NCBI RefSeq assembly: GCF_014200575.1
Contig: NZ_JACHBZ010000021.1
Coordinates: 1-64,000, forward strand
Direction: 5' to 3'
Length of the DNA stretch: 64,000 nt
Source: Mucilaginibacter saanensis
GTDB taxonomy: Bacteria; Bacteroidota; Bacteroidia; Sphingobacteriales; Sphingobacteriaceae
Of this stretch, positions 35,143 to 43,429 are shown one piece after another. The notes below the pieces were generated by a model. The model was not told the DNA's origin. It ran no database searches and saw only the letters and a list, made by a program, of their open reading frames with translations. Position 1 is the first letter of the stretch. Each line of letters begins with the position of its first letter. The position numbers and the translations under genes were made by a program.

Positions 35143-36240
35143 CTATTCCTCGTCAGGTTTTGGGGGCAAGTTCTTCATATTAAACCGGGGTTTGTATGCG
35201 GGTTTGGCGGCAGGTTCCTCAGTAATTGGTGGCACGTCAGTCTTGTCCTCCGGTTTATCTTCCACTTTTTCTTCGTTTTCAACTGGCTTTGGTTTTACCA
35301 TACCTACCTGAAAACGTGGTTTATAAGCTGGCTTAGCTACTTCCTGAGCATCTGCCTCTGTTGATGCTTTCTGGTCTTGATCAGCTTCCTGTTGTTCCAC
35401 TACTGGTTCCTCGCTCTCCGCGGGCTTGGGCTTCATCATTCCTGCCTGAAAACGTGGTTTATAGGCAGGCATTGTAGGTTCTATAATATCAGCTGCGCTA
35501 TTATCTGATTTTTCATCAGGCTTTTCATCCGGTTCTGCAACATTTTCTGTTGGCTTAGGTTTCACCATACCCGGATTAAAACGCGGTTTGAATCCAAGCT
35601 TTTCCGTTGGAGCCTCCGCTTCTGTTATTGTGCCTTGTTCTTGCTTAGTTTCCTGTGGTTCCGCTGATGCCTGTTCACTTTCCGCAGGTTTTGGTTTTAC
35701 CATACCGGGGTTAAAGCGAGGTTTAAATGCAGGTTTGGGTGTTTCGGTAACAGGGATGCTATCCTCTGCTTTTACCTCGGGGTTTTTATCCTCATCTGCA
35801 ATACCTTCTGCCGGTTTGGGTTTCACCATGCCGGGATTAAAACGAGGTTTAAATGTGGGCTTGGCGGCAGGTTGTTCTGTAGTTGATGCCGGTTCTTCGA
35901 CTTTAGCCTCAGGCTTTTCTTCAGTAGGTTTGGCAACTTTCACCGCACGAAACTTAGGTGCGAAACCTAATTTGGGAGCCGGAGCGGCAGATTCTGTCAG
36001 GCTTTCGGTAATCGTTTGCTCAGCCAGTGGGTTTTCGATCCGCACCTTTTCCGTTCTTATTTCCTGTGCAGCCGGGAACTGTCGCCTTAATTTATTGAAC
36101 CAATATTTTTTAGTATGATCAAAGCTTTTCTCACCCATTTGCTCGTAATGAGTTTTAAATTCCGAAAACAGCGATTGCTCACCCTGTTGCAAGGCTACCA
36201 GATCAATCTTTTTCTTTTTAAAAAACTCTTCGAAGGTCAT
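35143..36240 (-). CDS. Protein with KPRFNPGMVKPKP motif repeats
   Basis: 365 aa. A basic N-terminal domain (about 1-60, FEEFFKKKKIDLVALQQGEQSLF ... KKYWFNKLRRQFPA) is followed by a disordered-looking acidic region with five full and two degenerate copies of (F/Y)KPRF(N/Q)xGMVKPKPxE. The motif aromatics fall at residues 130, 172, 217, 260, 307 and 349, with a degenerate one at 93, so the period is 42-47 residues. Each motif is basic and the linkers are Glu/Asp-rich. No signal peptide. I do not know a function; a multivalent binding scaffold is one possibility. Confidence 0.8.
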   Translation of the reverse strand: MTFEEFFKKKKIDLVALQQGEQSLFSEFKTHYEQMGEKSFDHTKKYWFNKLRRQFPAAQEIRTEKVRIENPLAEQTITESLTESAAPAPKLGFAPKFRAVKVAKPTEEKPEAKVEEPASTTEQPAAKPTFKPRFNPGMVKPKPAEGIADEDKNPEVKAEDSIPVTETPKPAFKPRFNPGMVKPKPAESEQASAEPQETKQEQGTITEAEAPTEKLGFKPRFNPGMVKPKPTENVAEPDEKPDEKSDNSAADIIEPTMPAYKPRFQAGMMKPKPAESEEPVVEQQEADQDQKASTEADAQEVAKPAYKPRFQVGMVKPKPVENEEKVEDKPEDKTDVPPITEEPAAKPAYKPRFNMKNLPPKPDEE

Positions 36241-36256
36241 TGTTATAGGTCTGAGA

Positions 36257-36310
36257 TTTGAGATATCAGCGATGAGTAATCCAAAACTATCTCACGGCTG
36301 ATATTTCATA
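36257..36310. repeat. 14-bp imperfect inverted repeat
   Basis: TTTGAGATATCAGC (36257-36270) and GCTGATATTTCATA (36297-36310) match at 12 of 14 positions. It is located just after the DUF2442 gene and may act as its terminator. Confidence 0.45.
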
Positions 36311-36315
36311 TTTAC

Positions 36316-36531
36316 TTAAAGTGCTACGTCCACATCCAGCTGGTTAAAGTGCACGCCTTTATCCGTTTGCTTCCAATCTTCGCGTTCTTCGTCGGTAGCA
36401 TTCATCAGTTTAGGAAACCACTCCAGCGGAAATGCCTGTTGCTTACCATCTGCCTTTTCAACAAAAAGCAAACCGTTGGCAAAAGTTACCTTGATTTTTT
36501 TTTCTTCCTTACGTGAGCTGAATAGTGGCAT
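36316..36531 (-). CDS. DUF2442 small protein
   Basis: 71 aa. The fold is typical of DUF2442: a short beta-hairpin (IKVTFANGLLFVEKADGKQQAF), then PLEWFPKLMNATDEEREDWKQ and a final strand with HFNQLDVDVAL. Such proteins are small, cytosolic and often next to DUF4160 toxin-like partners; none is present here. Function is unknown. Confidence 0.8.
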   Translation of the reverse strand: MPLFSSRKEEKKIKVTFANGLLFVEKADGKQQAFPLEWFPKLMNATDEEREDWKQTDKGVHFNQLDVDVAL

Positions 36532-36550
36532 ATATTTCCTCTTATTAGAT

Positions 36551-36630
36551 TGTCATCCTGAGCGGAGCGAAGGATCTGTTAGCCAATTAGTATAATGCAG
36601 ATCAGATGCTTCACTCCGTTCATCATGACA
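36551..36630. repeat. Dispersed 'GTCATCCTGAGCGGAGCGAAGG' type element
   Basis: 36551-36578 and 36603-36630 form a 28-bp inverted repeat with five mismatches. The left arm, with TGTCATCCTGAGCGGAGCG, is a sequence I recognise as common in intergenic repeats of many Bacteroidota and other bacteria. It lies between the DUF2442 and yebC genes. Confidence 0.7.
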
Positions 36631-36653
36631 ATTATTAAAATTCCGAGATAAAC

Positions 36654-37379
36654 TTATTCCGCCATGTTATGATATACAGCCTGCACATCATCATCCTCTT
36701 CAAGGCGGTCAATCAATTTCATAATATCAGTAACTTGTTCTTCAGTTACCTCATGGAATGATTGTGGTATACGCTCCAATTTGGCCGATTTTACATCTAT
36801 ACCTAATTGTTCCAATGCTTTTTGCATTTTACCAAAATCTTCAAAGGCAGTATGTATTACACCAATATCGTTCCCTTCCTCATCAGCCTCCACAAACAAA
36901 TCTTCCAAACCGGCGTCAATCAATTCAAACTCCAGTTCTTCCAGGTCGCGTTCGCCGGGAGCAAATGTAAATACCGATTTACGCGTAAAAATAAAGTCAA
37001 GTGATCCGGTTTTACCTAAAGAACCTCCATATTTGGTAAAGTAACTACGCACGTTGGCTACTGTGCGATTGGTATTATCGGTAGCGGTTTCAACCAGTAC
37101 GGCAACACCATAAGGAGCATATCCTTCATAAACCAGTTCTTCGTAATCTTTTTCATCGCGGCTGGTGGCACGCTTGATAGCTGCTTCCACACGGTCTTTA
37201 GGCATGTTAACTGCCTTAGAGTTTTGCACAGCGGTTCTTAAGCGCGAGTTGGTATTGATATCGCCACCACCGGCTTTTACAGCCATTACAATCTCTTTCC
37301 CTAAACGGGTAAACTGCACTGCCATTTTGGCCCAGCGCTTAAACTTTCTTTCTTTACGGAATTCAAATGCTCTTCCCAT
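36654..37379 (-). CDS. YebC/PmpR-family protein
   Basis: 241 aa from the ATG at 37379 (GRAFEFRKERKFKRWAKMA), the usual family start; a longer ORF from 37418 adds 13 unrelated residues. Conserved segments include RLGKEIVMAVKAGGGDINTNSRLR, AIKRATSRD and LVYEGYAPYGVAVLVE. Members bind DNA or relieve ribosome pausing (YebC); which role applies here is not known. Length is normal. Confidence 0.9.
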   Translation of the reverse strand: MGRAFEFRKERKFKRWAKMAVQFTRLGKEIVMAVKAGGGDINTNSRLRTAVQNSKAVNMPKDRVEAAIKRATSRDEKDYEELVYEGYAPYGVAVLVETATDNTNRTVANVRSYFTKYGGSLGKTGSLDFIFTRKSVFTFAPGERDLEELEFELIDAGLEDLFVEADEEGNDIGVIHTAFEDFGKMQKALEQLGIDVKSAKLERIPQSFHEVTEEQVTDIMKLIDRLEEDDDVQAVYHNMAE

Positions 37380-37499
37380 ATTTCTTTTTTTGTCCATCGT
37401 CCATGGGCTACAAACCATGGATTTAGCGAATATAATATTTGTTTTATATATGTTTCAAAACGGTTAGTTTTTTGCTTTCCGTTTTAAGTTTTATGCTTG

Positions 37500-38450
37500 T
37501 TATATCATATTTTTCAGGTTGGTAAGCATATCCCTGGTTATGTCAGCCAGGTCATATTCTAATTTCCAGCCCCAATCTCTTTGGGCATAACCGTCATCAA
37601 TTGATTTTGGCCAGCTGTCTGCAATAGCCTGCCGCGGATCATTTTCGGCATAACTTATTTCAAAACCGGGCATTAGCTTTTGTATTTCGGCCGTCAATTG
37701 TGCAGGCGTAAAACTTATACCAGCCAGATTATATCCTGATCTGATGGTAAGCTCATCAGCAGGTGCATCCATCAATGTTATGGTGGCCCTTATAGCATCA
37801 TCCATATACATCATAGGCAGCGCGGTATCGGCCGAAAGAAAGCTTTGATATTTGCCCTTTTTTAAGGCCTCATGAAATATATGCACCGCATAATCGGTTG
37901 TACCGCCACCCGGATTGGCCCGCCAGCCTATAAGGCCAGGATAACGTATGCTGCGCACGTCCAACCCATGTTTAGTAAAATAATATTCACACCAGCGCTC
38001 ACCGGCAAGCTTACTAAAACCATAAACGGTGTTAGGATCCATCACACAATATTGCGGTGTATGAAACTGGGGCGAATTAGGCCCGAAAACCGCTATAGAA
38101 CTTGGCCAAAAAACTTTGGCTGTTTTAAATTCTACAGCAAAATCAAGTATATGCAGCAGGCCGGTCATGTTTAAATCCCAGGCGATTTTAGGTTTCTGTT
38201 CGCCCACGGCCGATAATATGGCTGCCAGCAGGTATACTTGCGTAGGGCGGTGCTTATCAAAAATGTGATGCAGGTTATCCTTATCCAACACATTAACAAG
38301 CTCATACGGGCCACTATGGCGTATAGCATAACCCGGATCATTAATGTCGGACGCTATCACGCTATCGGAGCCGTGTATGTTTCTCAAAGCCATTACCAGT
38401 TCTGTCCCTATCTGGCCGTTGGCACCAATCACTAAAATCTTTTCGCTCAT
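37500..38450 (-). CDS. NAD-dependent SDR, L-threonine dehydrogenase-like
   Basis: 316 aa from ATG 38450 (SEKILVIGANGQIGTELVMAL). The nucleotide loop GANGQIG is at 8-14, the catalytic pair sits in VYGFSKLAGERW (Tyr-x3-Lys), and YPGLIGWRANPGGGTTDYAVH is the family hallmark of SDR-type threonine dehydrogenases (GalE-like Tdh). It would make 2-amino-3-ketobutyrate, the substrate of Kbl at 19901. The 39-base longer ORF from 38489 lacks support. Single gene. Confidence 0.85.
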   Translation of the reverse strand: MSEKILVIGANGQIGTELVMALRNIHGSDSVIASDINDPGYAIRHSGPYELVNVLDKDNLHHIFDKHRPTQVYLLAAILSAVGEQKPKIAWDLNMTGLLHILDFAVEFKTAKVFWPSSIAVFGPNSPQFHTPQYCVMDPNTVYGFSKLAGERWCEYYFTKHGLDVRSIRYPGLIGWRANPGGGTTDYAVHIFHEALKKGKYQSFLSADTALPMMYMDDAIRATITLMDAPADELTIRSGYNLAGISFTPAQLTAEIQKLMPGFEISYAENDPRQAIADSWPKSIDDGYAQRDWGWKLEYDLADITRDMLTNLKNMI

Positions 38451-38719
38451 GTAATTTGAGTTTAGGCAAAGGTAAAAATTTGGGCGCAATGTTTTGATAG
38501 CTGATAACAGAGTATAGCAGATTGAACTTGTGGCCCATCATTACGCCCGGTGGATTGCTATATACTTATGTAACAGTAGCAGAACAAGGCTTTGCCAAGT
38601 ACAGACTGACAGTCAAAACATAGCCATAAACTACCAGTTTAATAGATTATAGCTGAGATAACCAAAAAAAATTGCATATTTGGAGTTTAATGTTTTATTA
38701 TATAACAAATTAACAATCA

Positions 38720-39727
38720 ATGAAAGTCGCAGTAGTAGGTGCTACAGGATTAGTAGGCACCAAAATGTTGCAGGTTCTTGCAGAACGCAACTTCCCCGTT
38801 ACAGAATTAATTCCCGTAGCTTCAGAAAAAAGTATTGGTAAAGAAATTACTTTTAAGGGTAAGCAATTTAAGGTAGTTTCTGTTGAGGATGCGATTAAGA
38901 TGAAGCCGGACGTAGCTATTTTCTCGGCCGGCGGCAGCACTTCATTACAGCAGGCTCCTTTATTTGCAGCTGCTGGTACAACTGTTATTGACAATTCATC
39001 GGCATGGCGCATGGATCCAACCAAAAAACTGGTTGTACCTGAGGTTAATGCCAATGTACTTACAGCAGAGGATAAAATTATTGCCAATCCAAATTGTTCA
39101 ACCATACAAATGGTAGTGGCCTTAAAACCCCTGCATGATAAATATAAAATTAAAAGGGTGGTTGTTTCAACCTACCAATCAGTAACTGGTACAGGTGTTA
39201 AAGCCGTTGACCAACTGTTTAACGAGCGTAAAGGTATTGATGGCCCTAAGGTTTATCCTTATACCATTGACCTGAATGTGATTCCTCAGATTGACGTTTT
39301 CACTGAAAATGGCTACACCAAAGAGGAAATGAAGATGATCCTGGAAACCAAAAAGATCATGGGCGATGACAGCATACAGGTAACTGCCACAACGGTACGT
39401 ATCCCGGTTATGGGCGGTCACTCAGAGTCAGTAAACGTAGAGTTTGAGAATGACTTTGATCTGAACGAATTACGTGAACTACTGGCAAAATCGCCGGGTA
39501 TTGTAGTAGTTGACGATCCTGCTAACCTTAAATATCCAATGCCGCTTGATGCGCATGATAAAGACGAGGTATTTGTAGGCCGTATCCGCCGCGATGAAAC
39601 CCAACCAAATACATTAAACTGCTGGATAGTATCAGACAACCTGCGTAAGGGGGCTGCTACCAATGCCGTGCAAATTGCAGAATATCTTGCAGCAGCCCAC
39701 TTAATTGGTCAGGCTGTTGAGGCATAA
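38720..39727 (+). CDS. asd: Aspartate-semialdehyde dehydrogenase
   Basis: 335 aa, second step from aspartate to lysine, threonine and methionine. The NADP loop GATGLVG is at 7-13; catalytic Cys126 lies in NPNCST and the substrate arginine and histidine in VRIPVMGGHSESV. Length is normal. A near-consensus CATATTTG at 38675-38682 may be the -7. A terminator follows. Confidence 0.95.
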   Translation: MKVAVVGATGLVGTKMLQVLAERNFPVTELIPVASEKSIGKEITFKGKQFKVVSVEDAIKMKPDVAIFSAGGSTSLQQAPLFAAAGTTVIDNSSAWRMDPTKKLVVPEVNANVLTAEDKIIANPNCSTIQMVVALKPLHDKYKIKRVVVSTYQSVTGTGVKAVDQLFNERKGIDGPKVYPYTIDLNVIPQIDVFTENGYTKEEMKMILETKKIMGDDSIQVTATTVRIPVMGGHSESVNVEFENDFDLNELRELLAKSPGIVVVDDPANLKYPMPLDAHDKDEVFVGRIRRDETQPNTLNCWIVSDNLRKGAATNAVQIAEYLAAAHLIGQAVEA

Positions 39728-39754
39728 GCAGAACAACTTATTTAGATAGAATTT

Positions 39755-39784
39755 AATAGGGATGATCAATTGATTATCCCTATT
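39755..39784 (+). terminator. Terminator after asd
   Basis: AATAGGGAT (39755-39763) pairs with ATCCCTATT (39776-39784), with further pairing inside the loop, followed by TTTATTT. Confidence 0.8.
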
Positions 39785-39803
39785 TTTATTTCAGAACTTT
39801 TTT

Positions 39804-40595
39804 ATGCGCAAAGTGAAGACCGTTAAATTGTTTATCCTCTTATTCAGTTGTTTAATTACATCAAACTTGTTTGCGCAAAATAGTCCGCAGGCAATTGAAA
39901 GTGATTTACTCCGGATATTAAAAAAAGTAAACTATTACGGCGCCCACAAAAAGGAGTGGAAAGCTATTGACTCGCTGCAAAAACAAAACAGAATATTTGC
40001 ATTTAAGCTCAAGTATTATACCTCCAAATACCCGGCAACCATTAGCCAAAGTTTCATTTCGCTAATAAAGGAGCGCCTGGTTATAGCAACCTCTGCCGAT
40101 GGCATGTTCCGTACCTATTCATGGAATACTCAGTTGGGTGTTACCGGCTTTGATATTTATAATGTACTGCAATACAAAACCAACGGCCAGGCCGTTTCCC
40201 TATTAAAAATGGATACGGTTGGTAAAAGAGCAAACCAATCACTCTGGTACCCTAAAATATTCACGTTTACAGTTAATAATAAAACCTATTACTTAGCCCC
40301 TTATAATTCCGTTTATTCAGCTACCAAAGCAGGGCAGGGCTTAAAGATATTTACCATTGAAAAAGGTGTGTTAATTGGCAACCCTCCGCTGATAAAAACC
40401 CCAACCGGCGTTTATAGCCAGTTGCATTATGAGTTTGATGTAAGTTCCATAGCCGACTGGAAATCGTACCCGGCCATCTATTTCGACCAGCCGACCCAAA
40501 CCATCCGCACCCCGCTTGTTGATTTTAATCATAAAATGACCCGTAAATTTATTACCTATAAATTCACAGGTCGCTTTTTTGAAAAGGTAAAATGA
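39804..40595 (+). CDS. Secreted protein of unknown function
   Basis: 263 aa with a signal peptide (LFILLFSCLITSNLFAQ). The mature part is mixed alpha/beta with many Tyr and Lys residues (LKKVNYYGAHKKEWKAIDSLQKQ, YSWNTQLGVTGFDIYNVLQYKTNG). I do not recognise a domain and see no catalytic motif. The gene stands between asd and a LysR gene; the LysR start is 12 bases after its stop, so the two may be cotranscribed. Confidence 0.75.
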   Translation: MRKVKTVKLFILLFSCLITSNLFAQNSPQAIESDLLRILKKVNYYGAHKKEWKAIDSLQKQNRIFAFKLKYYTSKYPATISQSFISLIKERLVIATSADGMFRTYSWNTQLGVTGFDIYNVLQYKTNGQAVSLLKMDTVGKRANQSLWYPKIFTFTVNNKTYYLAPYNSVYSATKAGQGLKIFTIEKGVLIGNPPLIKTPTGVYSQLHYEFDVSSIADWKSYPAIYFDQPTQTIRTPLVDFNHKMTRKFITYKFTGRFFEKVK

Positions 40596-40607
40596 TAACT
40601 TAGCAGC

Positions 40608-41513
40608 ATGATCTCCTTCGCTCACCGTGTTTTTATGGAAGTTGCTGCCAACCTTAGCTTTAGTAAGGCGGCACAGGTACTATTTGTAACACAACCGGCT
40701 ATCAGCAAGCACATTAAAGCACTGGAAGATCAGTATAAAGTACCCTTGTTTGAGCGTAAAGGCAACAGCATACTGCTTACCGAAGCGGGCAACAAACTAA
40801 ACGAATACCTGCAGCAGGCAACCGAAATTGAACGAAAAATAGAATATGATCTTTCGGTACTCAGTAATTTATCGCAAGCTGCCGGGCATCTGCGTTTGGG
40901 AGCCAGTACCACTATTGCCTTGTATATTTTACCGTCAATACTTTCCGGCTTTCAGCGGGAGTATGCTAATGTAGACGTGCAGCTGGTGAACCGCAACTCC
41001 GAATATATCTTGAATGCGCTGCTTAACCATGAGGTGGATATCGGTATTATAGAGGTAGATAACAAACTCACTACTGTATCCTACAAACCTTTTATAAGCG
41101 ACGAGGTAATTCCGGTATGTTCGGCTAAAAGCCCGCTGGCGGGTAAATCATTGACACTAAAGCAGCTGATAAAAACACCATTGGCTGTAAGGGAGCGGGG
41201 ATCGGGCACCTTAAATGCGGTATTAAAAGCCCTGTCTGCATTACATATCAAACCGGCCGACCTATCTGTAAAGATCAGGCTGGGTGGTACCGAAGCCCTA
41301 AAAAATTTCTTGCTGGCCGACCAATGCCTTGGCTTTATGCCGCGCCCATCCATCATCAGGCAATTGGCCGAAGGTGATCTGGTAGAAGTACCTATAGAAG
41401 GACTAAAAATTACCCGCGACTTCTTCTTCATCCGCCGCAAGGGAACCGAGGATTATGGCCTCACCAGTAATTTTATCAATTTCGCATTGGGCCATATAAC
41501 GCATAAAAAATAA
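40608..41513 (+). CDS. LysR-family transcriptional regulator
   Basis: 301 aa. The N-terminal winged helix (about 1-60) has FMEVAANLSFSKAAQVLFVTQPAISKHIKALED, typical of LysR. The C-terminal two-lobed effector domain begins LRLGASTTIALYILPSIL; its closest style is CysB/CbbR-like regulators, but the effector is unknown. Its usual divergent target gene is absent: the next plus-strand gene is the carotenoid desaturase after a 417-base gap. Confidence 0.9.
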   Translation: MISFAHRVFMEVAANLSFSKAAQVLFVTQPAISKHIKALEDQYKVPLFERKGNSILLTEAGNKLNEYLQQATEIERKIEYDLSVLSNLSQAAGHLRLGASTTIALYILPSILSGFQREYANVDVQLVNRNSEYILNALLNHEVDIGIIEVDNKLTTVSYKPFISDEVIPVCSAKSPLAGKSLTLKQLIKTPLAVRERGSGTLNAVLKALSALHIKPADLSVKIRLGGTEALKNFLLADQCLGFMPRPSIIRQLAEGDLVEVPIEGLKITRDFFFIRRKGTEDYGLTSNFINFALGHITHKK

Positions 41514-41688
41514 TAAACGAAGTATCTAAGTCGATTTTTATAGCTGTTTACCTCCTTTTTTCAATTACTTAAAACCATCTGCCTGTTCGCCTGTAATTAT
41601 ACTATACTTAATTTTTATAATTTACAATTAAAAATGAATAATTATAACAGGTTTAAGTAATAGAAATTAACAATCCTCCCTGAGGTGA

Positions 41689-41940
41689 ATGCATTTAACA
41701 GCAAAAGTTATTGAAGAAATTGGCAAAGATGTACATCATGAAGCGTAAGCACCTTGTCCCGCTGAAAAATGGGCCACTCAATATTAGGCTTGTTATGCCG
41801 AGTTTGTCAATAAGCACGCTGTGAAGTCTGCTAATTATCATTCAGGACAAATTCAGCACAATAACCTAACTGGGGGTAGAATCATTCGTGGTTCTGCCCT
41901 TTTTATATCCAGAGGTTTTATATTTACCGCATGCCTGTAA
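41689..41940 (+). pseudogene. Possible decayed ORF
   Basis: An 83-codon frame from ATG 41689 is broken by two internal stops, TAA at 41746 and TAG at 41785, and runs into crtD. Pieces such as HLTAKVIEEIGKDVHHEA and ACYAEFVNKHAVKSANYHSG look protein-like. Both stops are one C-to-T change from Gln codons. It may be chance. The rest of 41514-41930 shows only a terminator. Confidence 0.2.
41874..41904 (+). terminator. Orphan terminator upstream of crtD
   Basis: GGGTAGAA (41874-41881) pairs with TTCTGCCC (41892-41899), one G-U pair, followed by TTTTT. It is 27 bases before the crtD start and has no gene directly before it, so it would end a transcript from the 41514-41870 region or attenuate crtD. 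Confidence 0.65.
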
Positions 41941-43403
41941 AAAAAGCGTTGATTATTGGTGCCGGAATTGCCGGGATAGCTACGGCTATCCGTTTGGCGG
42001 TAAAAGGTTACCAGGTTAATGTTTTTGAAGCCAATAGTTATCCCGGAGGTAAATTATCTGAGTTTGAGCAGGAGGGATTTAGGTTTGATGCCGGCCCGAG
42101 CCTGTTCACCATGCCACAGTATGTTGATGAACTGTTTAGGCTGGCCGGTAAAAACCCTGCCGAATTTTCCAGCTATCAAAAACTGGATGTGGTTTGCCGT
42201 TACTTTTATGAAGACGGCACCCGCCTAAACGCTTATGCCGATCCTGAAAAATTTGCCGCAGAAATAAATCAGCAAACGGGCGAACCGGAAGCTTCAGTTA
42301 AAAAATATCTTAAAAACAGCAGTAATATTTATAGTATTACCAGCCATGTTTTTTTAGAGCAGTCACTGCATCGTTTAAAAACTTATTTAAATTGGGGCAC
42401 GGTGCAATCTGTTTTCAGATTCCCCCAGATAGATGCCTTCCGCAGCGTGCACAAGGCAAACGAAAGCTTTTTTAAAGATGAGCGCATTACACAGCTTTAT
42501 GACCGATATGCTACCTATAACGGCTCCAACCCCTATTCGGCTCCGGCTACACTTAATGTAATACCGCATCTGGAGCAGCATTATGGCGCTTATTTTCCGG
42601 AGGGAGGCATGTATAGCATCGTAACGAGCCTGGTAAAGCTGGCAGAGTCATTGGGCGTAGTTTTCCATTATAATTCGCCTGTTGACGAGATCATTTTGGA
42701 AAAGCAAACGGCAAAAGCCATCAGGATAAAGGATGATGTGATGCTGGGCGATGTGATTGTATCCAATATGGATGTATGGTTCACTTATCATAGGCTGTTA
42801 AAAGATCATCCTCGTTTATTCCCAAAAAAAATCCTGAAACAGGAACGCAGCAGTTCGGCATTAATATTTTACTGGGGTATCAACAAGCAGTTTGCAGGGC
42901 TTCATCTGCATAATATCTTTTTCAGTGCAGACTACCGGGCCGAGTTTGATCATATCTGGCAACAAAAAGCTATTTACCATGACCCAACCGTGTACCTTAA
43001 CATCAGCTCCAAATACAAACCAGATGATGCCCCACAAAGTTGCGAAAACTGGTTTACCATGATTAATGTACCTGCCAACACGGGGCAAAACTGGGATAAA
43101 CTGATAGTTGCTGCCCGCCAGCACATATTAACCAAACTAAGCCGAATCCTGGGTCAGGACATCGGCAGTCTTATTATCTCTGAAAGCATCCTTGATCCGC
43201 GGAGTATTGAAAGTAAAACATCATCATACCAGGGCTCGCTCTACGGCACAAGCTCCAACAATCAGTTTGCTGCATTTTTAAGACATGCCAACAAGGCATC
43301 CCAAATTAAAAACCTCTATTTTTGTGGCGGCAGTGTACATCCTGGCGGCGGCATTCCGCTTTGCTTGCTCTCCGCCAAAATTGTGAGCGACTGGATAGCA
43401 TAA
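41931..43403 (+). CDS. crtD: CrtD-like 1-hydroxycarotenoid 3,4-desaturase
   Basis: 490-aa flavoprotein of the phytoene-desaturase family. It starts KKALIIGAGIAGIATAIRLA (FAD loop) and ends FCGGSVHPGGGIPLCLLSAKIV, the family C-terminal signature. The second motif, FRFDAGPSLFTMPQYVDELF, favours Bacteroidota CrtD over CrtI, whose equivalent reads more like DMGPSWYWMP. CrtD would introduce the 3',4' double bond next to a hydroxyl made by CruF. The exact substrate is inferred. pepP follows 26 bases later. Confidence 0.75.
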   Translation: MPVKKALIIGAGIAGIATAIRLAVKGYQVNVFEANSYPGGKLSEFEQEGFRFDAGPSLFTMPQYVDELFRLAGKNPAEFSSYQKLDVVCRYFYEDGTRLNAYADPEKFAAEINQQTGEPEASVKKYLKNSSNIYSITSHVFLEQSLHRLKTYLNWGTVQSVFRFPQIDAFRSVHKANESFFKDERITQLYDRYATYNGSNPYSAPATLNVIPHLEQHYGAYFPEGGMYSIVTSLVKLAESLGVVFHYNSPVDEIILEKQTAKAIRIKDDVMLGDVIVSNMDVWFTYHRLLKDHPRLFPKKILKQERSSSALIFYWGINKQFAGLHLHNIFFSADYRAEFDHIWQQKAIYHDPTVYLNISSKYKPDDAPQSCENWFTMINVPANTGQNWDKLIVAARQHILTKLSRILGQDIGSLIISESILDPRSIESKTSSYQGSLYGTSSNNQFAAFLRHANKASQIKNLYFCGGSVHPGGGIPLCLLSAKIVSDWIA

Positions 43404-43429
43404 CACAGCCATATTTGAAAAATACTACT

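Noticed and set aside
35588..36118. 176-aa plus-strand ORF with repeated GLGFTIPGLKRGLN-like segments
   Set aside because: It is the antisense shadow of the KPRFNPGMVKPKP repeats; the minus-strand frame has the conserved N-terminal domain and plausible composition.
41514..41930. Insertion sequence or integrase remnant before crtD
   Set aside because: No terminal inverted repeats, target duplication or transposase motif is visible.
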